From NCBI GenBank assembly GCA_035631035.1, contig DASQJL010000082.1, positions 62,001 through 126,000 of the forward strand: a stretch of DNA of 64,000 nucleotides, written 5' to 3'. The notes under the pieces are model-generated. The model was not told where the DNA came from. It saw only the letters and a list, made by a program, of their open reading frames with translations, and searched no databases. Within the stretch, counting starts at the first letter, position 1, and each line of letters opens with the position of its first letter. Of this stretch, positions 17,673-26,616 are shown one piece after another. The stretch is from Candidatus Binatia bacterium. GTDB taxonomy: Bacteria > Eisenbacteria > RBG-16-71-46 > SZUA-252. Both the position numbers and the translations under genes were made by a program.

Positions 17673-20358
17673 GTTCCCCTCCCGATTCCACGGTGATCCA
17701 GTAGACGCCGCTCGCGGCCGGACGGCCCGCGGCGTCGCTGCCGTCCCAGCGCAGCGTGAAGCGGGCGCCCGCGGCGGCGCCGTCCGCCAGCGTCCTCACC
17801 AGCCGGCCCCGCGCGTCCCACACGCGCGCCACGACACGGGCGCCCGGGGCGCCCCCGATCTCGACCGGTGCCGCGAGCGAGGACGAAAAGGGATTGGGCC
17901 GCCCGGGACCGACGCGCGTCGCGCGCGGCGCCGAGACCGGAGGCGGCTCCGGAACGGGGGGCGGATCGTCGGCGCGCGTCGGAGCGAACTGGAACGAGCG
18001 GCCGAGAATGTCGCTTCCGCTGGAGCGCGACCGGAAATCGGTCCAGATCACGACGGCGCGCCCGGAGGTGTCGAAGCCGGCGCACGGGTCGAACTGGTCG
18101 GCCGCCGTGAGATCCTGGTCCACGCGAAGGGGCGGACCCGCGGCCGCGCCTCCATCGAACCGCTGCAGCCAGACGCTCCAGTCGCCCAGCGTTCCCCGCT
18201 CGCCCCAGGTCACGACCGATCCGCTCCCGGCCACCGCGAGCGTCGGCCCCGCCGCGGGCCGCCCCGATTCGGCCTCGACGAGCGTGGCGTCGAGCGCCGA
18301 GAGGATCCCCGGCCCGTAGCTCTCGTGATAGACGTGCCCGTACCCTTCCGCCCCCGTGCCGAGCCAGACGACCTCGACCCTCCCGTCGTTTCCCGCCCCC
18401 ACGGAGGGATGGTCGCGTCCTCCGGGCATCCCCGGCGCGACCGGGAACGGCGCGCCGGCGGGCGCGAGCCCCGCGTCCAGATCGAGGAGCCAGAGGCGCT
18501 GATCGGCCGAGGATCCCTCCGCGTAGGCGAGCCAGTATCCGCCCGCGCCGTCGGACGCGAGATCGAGGGCATAGACCGGATCCTGAGGCTCGAGCGCGAG
18601 CACCGGATGGTTCCCTCCGACCGGCGCGCCCAGCGCCGAGATCCGCTGGCCATACAGTCGAGGCGTCCCGTCGCGTCCGTCGATCCACACGACCGCGAAC
18701 TCCGAGTCCCCTGCCGCCACGGAGGGCGTGGCCTGGGGGCTCGGGAGGACGTCGCCGATCCAGAACGACGAGGTCGGCGGAATCCCCGGCGACCCGTAGA
18801 AGAAGCCGCGGATGTCCCCGCCGTCGGCGAAGTGCGTGATCTGCGCCGCCACCAGGGCGCGTCCCGTTCCCGCGACGGCCGAAGCGAACGCCACCGGACG
18901 GTTGGTCAGGTCGTCGCGCCAGAGCAGGTGGTTCTCGCCGTCACGGGCTCCGGCATCGGTCATCCACTGCGCGTACAGGTCGTCGGACCCGCTCCGCCGG
19001 TCGGTCCAGGCGGCGACGAAGCGCCCCGGGCCGCGCCCCAGGCGCGGAGCGCGCTGGTCGAACGGCGCCGCATCGTCGTTGAGCTGGGTGTCCGAGCCGC
19101 GCCGCGTGCCGTCGGGGAAGAAGGAGATCGCGAAGATGTCGGGAGCGCCGTTCCGTCCGTCCTCCCAAGCTCCGATGAAGGCGTCGCGCCCATCCCACAA
19201 GGCCGCGGGCGCGCCCTGCCGTCCGCCGAGATCGGCGTTCACGCGGAAGTTTGCCCCCGGCGCTCCCGCGTCGTAGGGGACGAGGGCGCCCTCGGCGTTC
19301 GCGTCCACGCCCAGATTCCCCCGGTAGTCCTCCCACACGAGCAGCGCCGCGCCGGGACCGGAGGTCGCGTACACGCTCCGCTGGTCCTTCCCCGCCGCGT
19401 CATCGTTCACGCGAACGTTCCCGCCCACCGGGGCGCCCGCGAGGTCGAAGCGCTGGGCGTAGACGTCGCCGGGGTCGGCGGGAGCGCCCCGGCGGTCGAT
19501 CCACGCCACCACCCAGCCTCGCGTGGAGTCCGCCGCCACGGTGGGCGTCGCGCACTGGGCCGGTCCGGTCGTGCCGTTGATCTTGAAGTTGGATCCGATC
19601 GGGGCGCCGGAACCGTCGAGCCACTGGGCGTAGACGTCGAACGTCGAACCGAAGGCGGAGCCTCCCTCGCGACCGTCCAGCCAGACGACCAGCGTGCGCC
19701 CCCCCGCCCCGGCCGCGGCCGCCGGCGCGCCCTGGAAGCTCCCGGTGGGAACGGGATCGACCGATAGTTTTCGATTCGGACCGAGCGGGGCTCCGGCCGC
19801 GGTGCGGTACGACGCGTCGATCTCCCCCTGGCCCTCGCGGCCGTCGCCCCAGACGACGAGGAAGCGGTCGGAGCCGATCGGCAGGGCGCGCGGAAGCTGC
19901 TGGTCGGCCGAGCCGGCGTCGTCGTTGACGCGAAGGCTCGAGCCGATGCGCGTGCCGATGGAGTCGAGCGCGGCGGCATAGATGTCGCGGTTGCCGCTCC
20001 GCGCGTCCTCCCAGACGCACAGGAACGTGCCGGAGGGGCTGGACGCGATGTCGGGAAAGCCCTGCACGGGACCGGGCGCGTCGTCGTTCACGCGCCGGTT
20101 CAGGGACGAGCCCAGTCCCAGCGGATCGCGCAGGGACATGAGCTCGATATCGTAGTCGATCGAGACGGGGCCGATATTCCGACCGTCCATCCAGACGAAG
20201 AGGAGGGTCCCGTTCGCGCCCAGCGCGGCGCGCGGGGCCCACTGGTTGCGATCGATCCGGTCGTCGTTGACGAGGAATTCATCCTGCGCCGCGGCGCGGC
20301 GGGACGAGGCGCAGAGGAGAACCAACGGAAGCAGGGCGAGGAGCGGCTTCCACCGCAC
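17641..20358 (-). CDS. Secreted repeat protein (propeller-like) with FlgD-like C-terminal module
   Basis: A 905-residue secreted protein with signal peptide (PLLALLPLVLLCASSRRAAAQ). Most of it is a tandem of roughly ten units of ~55-65 residues with the theme RVNDDA..DQ..P..........VVW.DGR.G..DIYAQ; examples are FLCVWEDARSGNRDIYAA, FVAAWTDRRSGSDDLYAQ and AVVWIDGRDGTPRLYGQ. Such units probably build beta-propeller blades. After a Pro-rich linker (DDPPPVPEPPPVSAP), the last ~90 residues (GPGRPNPFSSSL, VRTLADGAAAG, ASGVYWITVE, VVYLR) form a FlgD/type-IX-like sorting module. The GTG at 20358 has GGAGGGGG 7 nt upstream. Ligand and role unknown; probably cell-surface or released. Confidence 0.78.
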   Translation of the reverse strand: MRWKPLLALLPLVLLCASSRRAAAQDEFLVNDDRIDRNQWAPRAALGANGTLLFVWMDGRNIGPVSIDYDIELMSLRDPLGLGSSLNRRVNDDAPGPVQGFPDIASSPSGTFLCVWEDARSGNRDIYAAALDSIGTRIGSSLRVNDDAGSADQQLPRALPIGSDRFLVVWGDGREGQGEIDASYRTAAGAPLGPNRKLSVDPVPTGSFQGAPAAAAGAGGRTLVVWLDGREGGSAFGSTFDVYAQWLDGSGAPIGSNFKINGTTGPAQCATPTVAADSTRGWVVAWIDRRGAPADPGDVYAQRFDLAGAPVGGNVRVNDDAAGKDQRSVYATSGPGAALLVWEDYRGNLGVDANAEGALVPYDAGAPGANFRVNADLGGRQGAPAALWDGRDAFIGAWEDGRNGAPDIFAISFFPDGTRRGSDTQLNDDAAPFDQRAPRLGRGPGRFVAAWTDRRSGSDDLYAQWMTDAGARDGENHLLWRDDLTNRPVAFASAVAGTGRALVAAQITHFADGGDIRGFFYGSPGIPPTSSFWIGDVLPSPQATPSVAAGDSEFAVVWIDGRDGTPRLYGQRISALGAPVGGNHPVLALEPQDPVYALDLASDGAGGYWLAYAEGSSADQRLWLLDLDAGLAPAGAPFPVAPGMPGGRDHPSVGAGNDGRVEVVWLGTGAEGYGHVYHESYGPGILSALDATLVEAESGRPAAGPTLAVAGSGSVVTWGERGTLGDWSVWLQRFDGGAAAGPPLRVDQDLTAADQFDPCAGFDTSGRAVVIWTDFRSRSSGSDILGRSFQFAPTRADDPPPVPEPPPVSAPRATRVGPGRPNPFSSSLAAPVEIGGAPGARVVARVWDARGRLVRTLADGAAAGARFTLRWDGSDAAGRPAASGVYWITVESGGERATTRVVYLR

Positions 20359-20421
20359 GCGTGATCCCCCTCCGGCGAGGAACCGAAGGGACGGCGCTGG
20401 TGCGACCGGAGCTTCGACCGG

Positions 20422-21807
20422 TCAGACCGGAAGCGCGGGGATCGTCACCTCGGGATAGCGCGACAGCACGTCGTAGACTTCCTGCGCGATCGCCGCGAGG
20501 CGCTCCTTCGATGTCGCCTCGAAGCGTACCACAAGGACGGGCTGCGTGTTCGAAGCGCGGATGAGACCCCATCCGTCTCCGAACTGCACCCGCGCGCCGT
20601 CGACGTCCACGACGTCGTGCGTCGCGCGGAAGTGCTCGCGCACCGCGTCCACGATAGCAAACTTCCGGTCGTCCGGGCAATCGAGCCGGATTTCGGGCGT
20701 CGCCACGTACTTCGATTGCGGGAGCGCGTCCACCATCGCGGAGAGCGGCCGGTCCGAAGCCGCGAGCAGCCGGAGCAGCCGTCCCGCGCCGTAGAGGGCG
20801 TCGTCGTACCCCGGGAATTCGTCGGCGAAGAACATGTGGCCCGAGACCTCGCCCCCGAGCGGCGCCTTCGTCTCGCGCATCTTCGCCTTGATCAGCGAGT
20901 GCCCCGCCTTCCACATGATCGGCTGCCCGCCCTTCTGCTGGATCAGCTCGACCAGCCCCTGCGAGCACTTCACCTCGAAGACGATCGGCGCGCCCGGGTG
21001 CGAGGCGAGCACGTCGGCGGCGTAGAGCCCGAGCAGCTGGTCTCCGTAGAGGAGCCGGCCCTTCTCGTCGACCGCGCCCACCCGGTCGGCGTCGCCGTCG
21101 AAGCCGATCCCCACGTCGGCGCCGGTCGCGCGCACGCGTTCCTGGAGCGACCGCATCAGCTCGGGCACCGTCGGATCGGGGAGATGGTTCGGGAAGCGGC
21201 CGTCCGGCTCGGCGAAGATCGCGTCCACGTCGCAGCCCAGCCGGCGGATCAGCTCGGGGCCCAGGATGCTCGCGGCTCCGTTCCCCGGATCCACGACCAC
21301 CTTGAGCTTCCGCTTCAAGCGGAGGCGCCCGACGAGGTCCTCGAGATAGGCGGCGTCGACCGAGACCTGCTCCATGCTGCCGCGCTCAACCGGCAGGCCC
21401 GGCGTCGCCGCGGCCCGCCACAGGGCCTGGATCTCCTCGCCGTGGAGCGAGGCGAGCCCCTCGGAGAGCTTGAGCCCGTTGTACTCGATCGGATTGTGGC
21501 TCCCCGTGACCATGACGCCGCCGTCGGCCTTCTGCTGGAGGATGGCGAAGTAGAGCGCCGGCGTGGGCACCTGCCCCACGTCGATCACGTGCGCTCCGCG
21601 CTCCACCAGCCCCGCCGTGAGGGCCGCGGCGATCCGTGGCGAGGAGAGCCGAACGTCGCGGCCGACCGCGATGCGCGTCTTGTCCCGGTCGCGCATCCGG
21701 TCGGCGAACGCGCGCCCCACGGCGCGCACCGTGTCGTCGGTCAATTCCCTGTCCGCGATGCCGCGGATGTCGTATTCCCGGAAGATCGTCGGAATGAGGG
21801 GGCTCAC
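20422..21807 (-). CDS. Phosphomannomutase/phosphoglucomutase (alpha-D-phosphohexomutase family)
   Basis: A 461-residue phosphohexomutase. The phosphoserine loop is VTGSHNP (Ser 103), the magnesium loop DGDADR (237-242), the sugar loop GEVSGHMFF, and the phosphate-binding SNTQPVLVVRFEA is at the C-terminus. It interconverts hexose 1- and 6-phosphates, feeding sugar-nucleotide synthesis for LPS or polysaccharide. GTG 21807 overlaps the prfB stop as GTGA with GGAG 6-9 nt upstream. Close to AlgC/ManB types by motif order; the exact substrate preference cannot be told from sequence. Confidence 0.92.
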   Translation of the reverse strand: MSPLIPTIFREYDIRGIADRELTDDTVRAVGRAFADRMRDRDKTRIAVGRDVRLSSPRIAAALTAGLVERGAHVIDVGQVPTPALYFAILQQKADGGVMVTGSHNPIEYNGLKLSEGLASLHGEEIQALWRAAATPGLPVERGSMEQVSVDAAYLEDLVGRLRLKRKLKVVVDPGNGAASILGPELIRRLGCDVDAIFAEPDGRFPNHLPDPTVPELMRSLQERVRATGADVGIGFDGDADRVGAVDEKGRLLYGDQLLGLYAADVLASHPGAPIVFEVKCSQGLVELIQQKGGQPIMWKAGHSLIKAKMRETKAPLGGEVSGHMFFADEFPGYDDALYGAGRLLRLLAASDRPLSAMVDALPQSKYVATPEIRLDCPDDRKFAIVDAVREHFRATHDVVDVDGARVQFGDGWGLIRASNTQPVLVVRFEATSKERLAAIAQEVYDVLSRYPEVTIPALPV

Positions 21808-22908
21808 GCCGTCTCCTTTTTGCGAAGGTATGCGTCCACGAAGGGCTCGAGAACGCCGTCCATGACGCCCTGCACGTCGCTCGTCACCACGTCGGTGCGG
21901 TGGTCCTTGACCTGCGTATAGGGCTGGAACACGTACGACCGGATCTGGCTCCCCCAGGAGATGTCCTTCTTCCCGCCCCCCAGGGAATCGCGCTTCTCCT
22001 TCTCCTCCTCCAGCCGGAGCGCGTAGAGCCGGGCCTTGAGCACGCTCATCGCCGCGTCACGGTTCCGGTGCTGGCTCCGCTCGTTCTGGCACTGCACGAC
22101 CAGCCCCGTCGGAAGATGCGTGATGCGGATGGCCGATTCGGTCTTGTTCACGTGCTGGCCGCCGGCGCCGCCCGCCCGGAAGGTGTCGATGCGGATGTCG
22201 CCGTCCTTGATCTCGACGTCGCCGCCCTCTCCGGCCTGCGGATAGACGAAGACCGACGCGAACGAGGTGTGGCGGCGCTTCTGCGCGTCGAACGGCGAGA
22301 TGCGGACCAGCCGGTGCACCCCCCGCTCGGCCTTGAGGTAGCCGTAGGCGTAGGCGCCGTCCACCTGGATCGTGGCGTCCTTGATCCCCGCCTCTTCCCC
22401 CGGCTGGAGATCGAGCACCTGATAGGTCCATCCCATCCGCTCGACGTACCGCCCGTACATGCGGAAGAGCATCTGCGCCCAGTCCTGGGACTCGGTGCCT
22501 CCGGCCCCGGGGTGGATGGAGAGGATGGCGCCGTGGGCGTCGCTCTCGTCGGAGAGGATGCTGACCAGCTCCAGCTGCTGGATCTTGGGGAGCAACTTCT
22601 CCGAGGATTTCTCCAGCTCGGTCGCGATCGACTCGTCGGGCTCGTCCTCGAGCAGGCCGACCATTCCCTGCGTCTCGTCGATCTCGCGGAGCAGCGCGCG
22701 GTAGGGATCGACGATCCGCTTGAGCGACTTGAGCTCGGTCAGGACCCTCTGGGCGGCTTCCGGGTTCTCCCAGAAGTCCGATTCGGCCATGCGGGCCTCC
22801 AGCTCGCCCGCGCGCGCCTCGCGCTGCGCGACGTCAAAGATAGCTCCCGAGGTGGGTCAGGATCCGCCGCCCTTCGTCGAGCCGCTTCTTCGTCGCGTTC
22901 AGGTCCAT
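21804..22908 (-). CDS. prfB: Peptide chain release factor 2, with programmed +1 frameshift
   Basis: Release factor 2 ends translation at UGA and UAA. The main frame (from 22835 downward) holds the GGQ motif (RAGGAGGQHVNKTES) that triggers peptide release. The true start is ATG 22908 (GGAGGA upstream): 24 codons in the first frame (MDLNATKKRL...HLGSYL) end at an in-frame TGA inside CTTTGAC (22833-22839). A +1 shift there restores the long frame (DVAQREARAGELEARM...), giving 367 residues, close to the 365 of E. coli RF2, whose junction is RGYL-DYDAKKERL. Scarce RF2 thus increases its own synthesis. The coordinates span both frames, so a simple conceptual translation will show a false stop. Confidence 0.95.
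22833..22848 (-). promoter_or_regulatory. RF2 programmed frameshift site: internal Shine-Dalgarno plus CTTTGAC
   Basis: GGGAGC (22843-22848) stands 3 nt before CTT TGA C (22833-22839), the same arrangement as the classical prfB recoding element: an SD-like stimulator, a slippery CUU codon, the UGA stop and a following C. The only route into the RF2 frame with good homology on both sides is a +1 slip here. Confidence 0.93.
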
Positions 22909-22926
22909 CCGGGGAATTCCTCCGAG

Positions 22927-23529
22927 TCAGGGTCGCGGCGCGGAGGCGAGCGAGGCGATCTCGCTCCACACCTGATCCGCGCGCGCCCGAAGCGCCGCGG
23001 CGTCCGCATCGTTGACGATCAGCCAGTGCCGCTTCACGGCCGCGAGCGGCGGGAGCGCCTGCCCCCGAACGCGCCGCTCCGCCTCTGCGGCGCCGTAGCC
23101 GCGCGCCGCGCGCAGGCGGGCGATCCGCACCGGCTCGGGCGCCGTCACCTCCACCACGCCGTCCATCTCCCGGTCGAGGCCCCAGCGGGCGAGCATCGCC
23201 GCGTCCAGGATCACCACCGGCGCCGAAGCCTCGTCGAGCGACTGCCGCACCAGCGCCAGGAGCGGCGGCTGGACGATGGCGTCGAGCCGCGCCATCGCGG
23301 CGCGGTCGGCGAAGACCACGGCCCCGAGCCGGACGCGATCCACCGCGCCGTCTCCGGCGATCGCTTCCGGTCCGAACGCCCCGGCGATCCGGTCGCGAAC
23401 GGCGGGGATCCGGAGCGCCTCCCACCCGAGCGCGTCGCCGTCGATCCGGATGGCGCCCCGCTCTTCGAAGCGCCGCGCCACGGTCGACTTTCCCGACGCC
23501 ATGAGCCCGGTCACTCCGATGCGGAGCAT
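22927..23529 (-). CDS. coaE: Dephospho-CoA kinase
   Basis: A 200-residue P-loop kinase catalysing the last step of coenzyme A synthesis (ATP phosphorylation of the 3'-hydroxyl of dephospho-CoA). The Walker A motif GLMASGKST opens the protein (residues 8-16), followed by the IDGDALGWEAL segment (substrate-binding Asp) and the LID-like RRVRGQ region. The ATG at 23529 lies only 6 nt from a strong -10 box, so the messenger is probably leaderless. prfB follows 18 nt downstream. Confidence 0.93.
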   Translation of the reverse strand: MLRIGVTGLMASGKSTVARRFEERGAIRIDGDALGWEALRIPAVRDRIAGAFGPEAIAGDGAVDRVRLGAVVFADRAAMARLDAIVQPPLLALVRQSLDEASAPVVILDAAMLARWGLDREMDGVVEVTAPEPVRIARLRAARGYGAAEAERRVRGQALPPLAAVKRHWLIVNDADAAALRARADQVWSEIASLASAPRP

Positions 23530-23535
23530 GGATCG

Positions 23536-23564
23536 AACCTAGGGGGAGCGTCGTGCGCGGTCAA
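23536..23564 (-). promoter_or_regulatory. Sigma-70-type promoter for coaE-prfB, predicting a leaderless transcript
   Basis: TTGACC (23559-23564), a 17-nt spacer, and TAGGTT (23536-23541) on the minus strand. The coaE ATG begins 7 nt after the -10 box, the usual transcription start position, and no ribosome site precedes it. Confidence 0.7.
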
Positions 23565-23568
23565 GGTC

Positions 23569-26500
23569 TTAGGCGTGGGCGTCGGCCCACGACGTCCCCA
23601 CGCCGCGATGGACCACCAGCGGGACCCGGAGCGGCAGCGCGCGCTCCATCGTCTCGACGACGAGCGGCGTCAGCGTCTCGATCTCCTCCTCGTTCGTCTC
23701 GAAGAGGAGCTCGTCGTGGACCTGGAGGATGAGCCGCGAGCGGAATCCCTTTTCGGCGAGGAGCGCGTCGATCCGGACCATCGCGATCTTGATCAGGTCG
23801 GCGGCCGAGCCCTGGATCGGCGCGTTGATGGCCGCGCGCTCGGCTTCGGCCCGGAGCGCGTCGTGGGGATCGCACAGGTTGGGGAGAGGGCGGCGCCGCT
23901 TCAAGATGGTCTCGACGTAGCCTCGCTCGCGCGCCTGCGCCAGCGTCGACTCCATGAAGGCCGCCACGCCGGCGTGGGTCCGCTTGTACTCGTCGATGAA
24001 CGCCTGCGCCAGGGCCCGGGAGAGCGAGAGCTCGCGCGCGAGCCGCACCGGCCCCATGCCGTACATGATCCCGAAGTTCACGACCTTCGCCTGCGCGCGC
24101 TGCGCCGGCGTCACCAGCTCGGGGGCGACGCCGAAGAGGCGCGAGGCCGTGGAGGCGTGCACGTCGCCGTCCTTGCGGAACGCCTCGGTCAGGGCCGGAT
24201 CGTGCGTCAGGTGGGCGAGGATCCGGAGCTCGATCTGCGAGTAGTCGAAGGAGGCGAGAAGCCCGCCCGGGCCCTCGGCCACGAACGCGCGGCGGATCTC
24301 GCGCCCCTCCTCCGTGCGGATCGGGATGTTCTGGAGGCTGGGGTCGCTCACGGAGAGCCGCCCGGTCGAGGCGATCGTCTGGTGGAACGTGGCGTGCACG
24401 CGTCCCGTCTCGGGGTGGACCAGGCGCGGCAGCGAGTCCACGTAGGCGCTCTTCAGCTTCGAGGCCTGCCGCCATTCCAAGAGGAGCTTCGGCAGCGGAT
24501 GGAGGAGCGCCAGGCGCTCCAGCACCTCGGTGTCGGTCGAGTAGCCCTCGCGCGTGCGCTTCCCCTTCGGCAGCCCGAGCCGCTCGAAGAGCACCTCGGC
24601 GACCTGGCGCGGCGAGTTCACGTTGAACGGGACTCCCGCGGTCTCCTCGATGTTGTGCGCCAGGTCGTCCAGCTGCGACTGGAGCCCCCGCCCCAGCGAC
24701 TCGAGCGCCTCGGTGTCGACCCGCACGCCGGCGCGCTCCATCCGCGCGAGCACCCCCACGAGCGGCATCTCGACGTCCCGGAAGAGCGGGGTCAGCTCCA
24801 GGCTGTCCAGCTCCCGCTGGAGGAGCGGCACCAGGCGCAGCGTGACGTCCGCGTCCTCGCAGCAGTATTCGGCGACGCGGTCGACCGACACCGAGGCCAT
24901 CGTGACCTGCTCGCGCCCGCGGCCCAGCAGCGCTTCGGTCGGGATCTTGGCGATGTTCAGTCGCGCCTTGGCCAGATGATCGAGCGACTTCGGCTGGTCG
25001 GGATCGACCAGGAACGCCGCGACCATCGTGTCGAAGGCGACGTCGCGGACCGGAACGCCGAAGCGGTCGAGCACGTGCCAGTCGTACTTCGCGTTCTGCG
25101 CCGCGCGCAGCGCGTCGGGCCTCGCGAAGAAGGGAGCGATCGCCTCGCGCGCCCGGTCGGGGTCCAGATTCCGCCCCGAAGCGTGCCCCAGGGGAAGGTA
25201 GAAGGCCCGCCCCTCGGCGGTCGCGAGGGCAATCCCGACGGGGTGGGAGCGGAGCGGGTCGAACCCCGTCGTCTCGGTGTCGAACGCGACGGGACCCCGG
25301 GCCTCCGCCAGCTCCCGCGCGAGCGCGTCGAGGTCGGCTCCGCTCTCGAGCACGTGATAGCGGCCGAGCGGCGCGCGTCCCGAGGGAGCGTCGCGCAGCG
25401 GCGACTCCCCTTCGCCGAGAACGTCGAAGATGGTCCCGACCGGCTGCCCCACGGCCGCGGCGGGGACCGCGCTCTTCGCGGCCTTCCCCCGCTTGGCGGC
25501 GGCGCGCCCCGGACGCGTTTCGGGTGGCGTCCCCGGCGGCGGAGCCGGAGGCGTCGGCGCTTCCGCGTTCTCGGCGGGCGCCCCGGCGCCCTCGGCCGGC
25601 GGGCCCGGGGGCTCCGCGGGCGGCGGCGCGGGGCGCGCCGCCTTCGCGATCTCTTCGGGCGGAGGCGCCTCGCTCTCCGGCGCCGGAGCGAGCGGCGCCC
25701 CGCCGCGCGAGGCGTACTCCTCGCGATAGCGGCGGGCCAGCACGCGCAGCTCCAGATCCTCGAGCAGCGCGAGCAGCGGCACGTATTCCACCGGCGCGCG
25801 CACCAGCTCGTACCAGTGGCGCTCCAGGGGCAGGTCGGAGCGGATCGTCGCCAGCTTGTAGGAGAGCCGCGCGCGATCCTCGTTCTGCCGCAGCTTCTCC
25901 CGGATCGAGGGGCGCTCCACCTGGTCGAGCGAGGCGTAGAGCGCGTCCAGGCTGCCGAACTTCTGGATGAGCTGCGCGGCGGTCTTCTCCCCGACGCCGG
26001 GAACGCCGGGGACGTTGTCCGACGCGTCGCCCATGAGCGCGAGCAGGTCCACGATCTGCCCGGGATCGACGCCGTAGCGCTCCCGCACGCCGGCGCGGTC
26101 CACCGTCACCGCTTCGCCGCCCCCGCGCCCGCGCGGTGCCAAGAGCACGATGCGATCGTTCACGAGCTGGAAGAAATCCTTGTCGGAGGTCAGGATGAGC
26201 GTCGTGGCGCGGTCGCGCGCCGCCTCGCAGGCGAGGCTCCCGATCAGGTCGTCGGCCTCCACCCCCTCCTGCTCCACGATCGGCACCCCCAGGAAGCGGA
26301 TCGCGTCGCGGACGCGCGGGATCTGGCAGGCCAGGTCGTCCGGCATCTTCGGGCGATGCGCCTTGTACTCGGCGTAGACCCGGTGGCGGAACGTGGGCGC
26401 GACCGTGTCGAAGACCACGGCCATCCGGTCCGGCTTCTGCTTGTCCAGGAGCGGAAGCAGCGCCTGCAGCATGCCGAAGGTGACGGTCGTCACCTCGCCG

Positions 26501-26616
26501 CGCGAATTCTTGAGCGGGTTCCGGAGGAACGCGAAGTGGCTCCGGTAGAGGAGCGCCGAGCCGTCGACGAGGAGAAGGCTACGTCCGGCGCGTTCGCCGG
26601 CTTCGGTAGAGTCCAT
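23569..26616 (-). CDS. polA: DNA polymerase I
   Basis: A 1015-residue family A polymerase for Okazaki-fragment maturation and repair. Residues ~1-290 are the 5'-nuclease (LLLVDGSALLYRSHFAF; ILTSDKDFFQLV; GDASDNVPGVPGVGEKTAAQL). A Pro/Ala-rich linker (~310-390) follows. The proofreading exonuclease looks active: FDTETTGFD, NAKYDWHVLD and YCCEDADVTL carry the DEDD residues. The polymerase motifs DYSQIELR, QAKVVNFGIMYGMG and VHDELLFE are intact. It is longer than E. coli Pol I (928) mainly because of the linker. ATG 26616 lies 38 nt inside nadD and has no strong ribosome site, so it relies on coupling. Confidence 0.96.
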   Translation of the reverse strand: MDSTEAGERAGRSLLLVDGSALLYRSHFAFLRNPLKNSRGEVTTVTFGMLQALLPLLDKQKPDRMAVVFDTVAPTFRHRVYAEYKAHRPKMPDDLACQIPRVRDAIRFLGVPIVEQEGVEADDLIGSLACEAARDRATTLILTSDKDFFQLVNDRIVLLAPRGRGGGEAVTVDRAGVRERYGVDPGQIVDLLALMGDASDNVPGVPGVGEKTAAQLIQKFGSLDALYASLDQVERPSIREKLRQNEDRARLSYKLATIRSDLPLERHWYELVRAPVEYVPLLALLEDLELRVLARRYREEYASRGGAPLAPAPESEAPPPEEIAKAARPAPPPAEPPGPPAEGAGAPAENAEAPTPPAPPPGTPPETRPGRAAAKRGKAAKSAVPAAAVGQPVGTIFDVLGEGESPLRDAPSGRAPLGRYHVLESGADLDALARELAEARGPVAFDTETTGFDPLRSHPVGIALATAEGRAFYLPLGHASGRNLDPDRAREAIAPFFARPDALRAAQNAKYDWHVLDRFGVPVRDVAFDTMVAAFLVDPDQPKSLDHLAKARLNIAKIPTEALLGRGREQVTMASVSVDRVAEYCCEDADVTLRLVPLLQRELDSLELTPLFRDVEMPLVGVLARMERAGVRVDTEALESLGRGLQSQLDDLAHNIEETAGVPFNVNSPRQVAEVLFERLGLPKGKRTREGYSTDTEVLERLALLHPLPKLLLEWRQASKLKSAYVDSLPRLVHPETGRVHATFHQTIASTGRLSVSDPSLQNIPIRTEEGREIRRAFVAEGPGGLLASFDYSQIELRILAHLTHDPALTEAFRKDGDVHASTASRLFGVAPELVTPAQRAQAKVVNFGIMYGMGPVRLARELSLSRALAQAFIDEYKRTHAGVAAFMESTLAQARERGYVETILKRRRPLPNLCDPHDALRAEAERAAINAPIQGSAADLIKIAMVRIDALLAEKGFRSRLILQVHDELLFETNEEEIETLTPLVVETMERALPLRVPLVVHRGVGTSWADAHA

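Noticed and set aside
22834-22836. In-frame TGA in prfB read as selenocysteine or as a broken gene
   Set aside because: The CTTTGAC context with an SD-like element and matching homology after a +1 shift is the known RF2 recoding site; no SECIS-like need.
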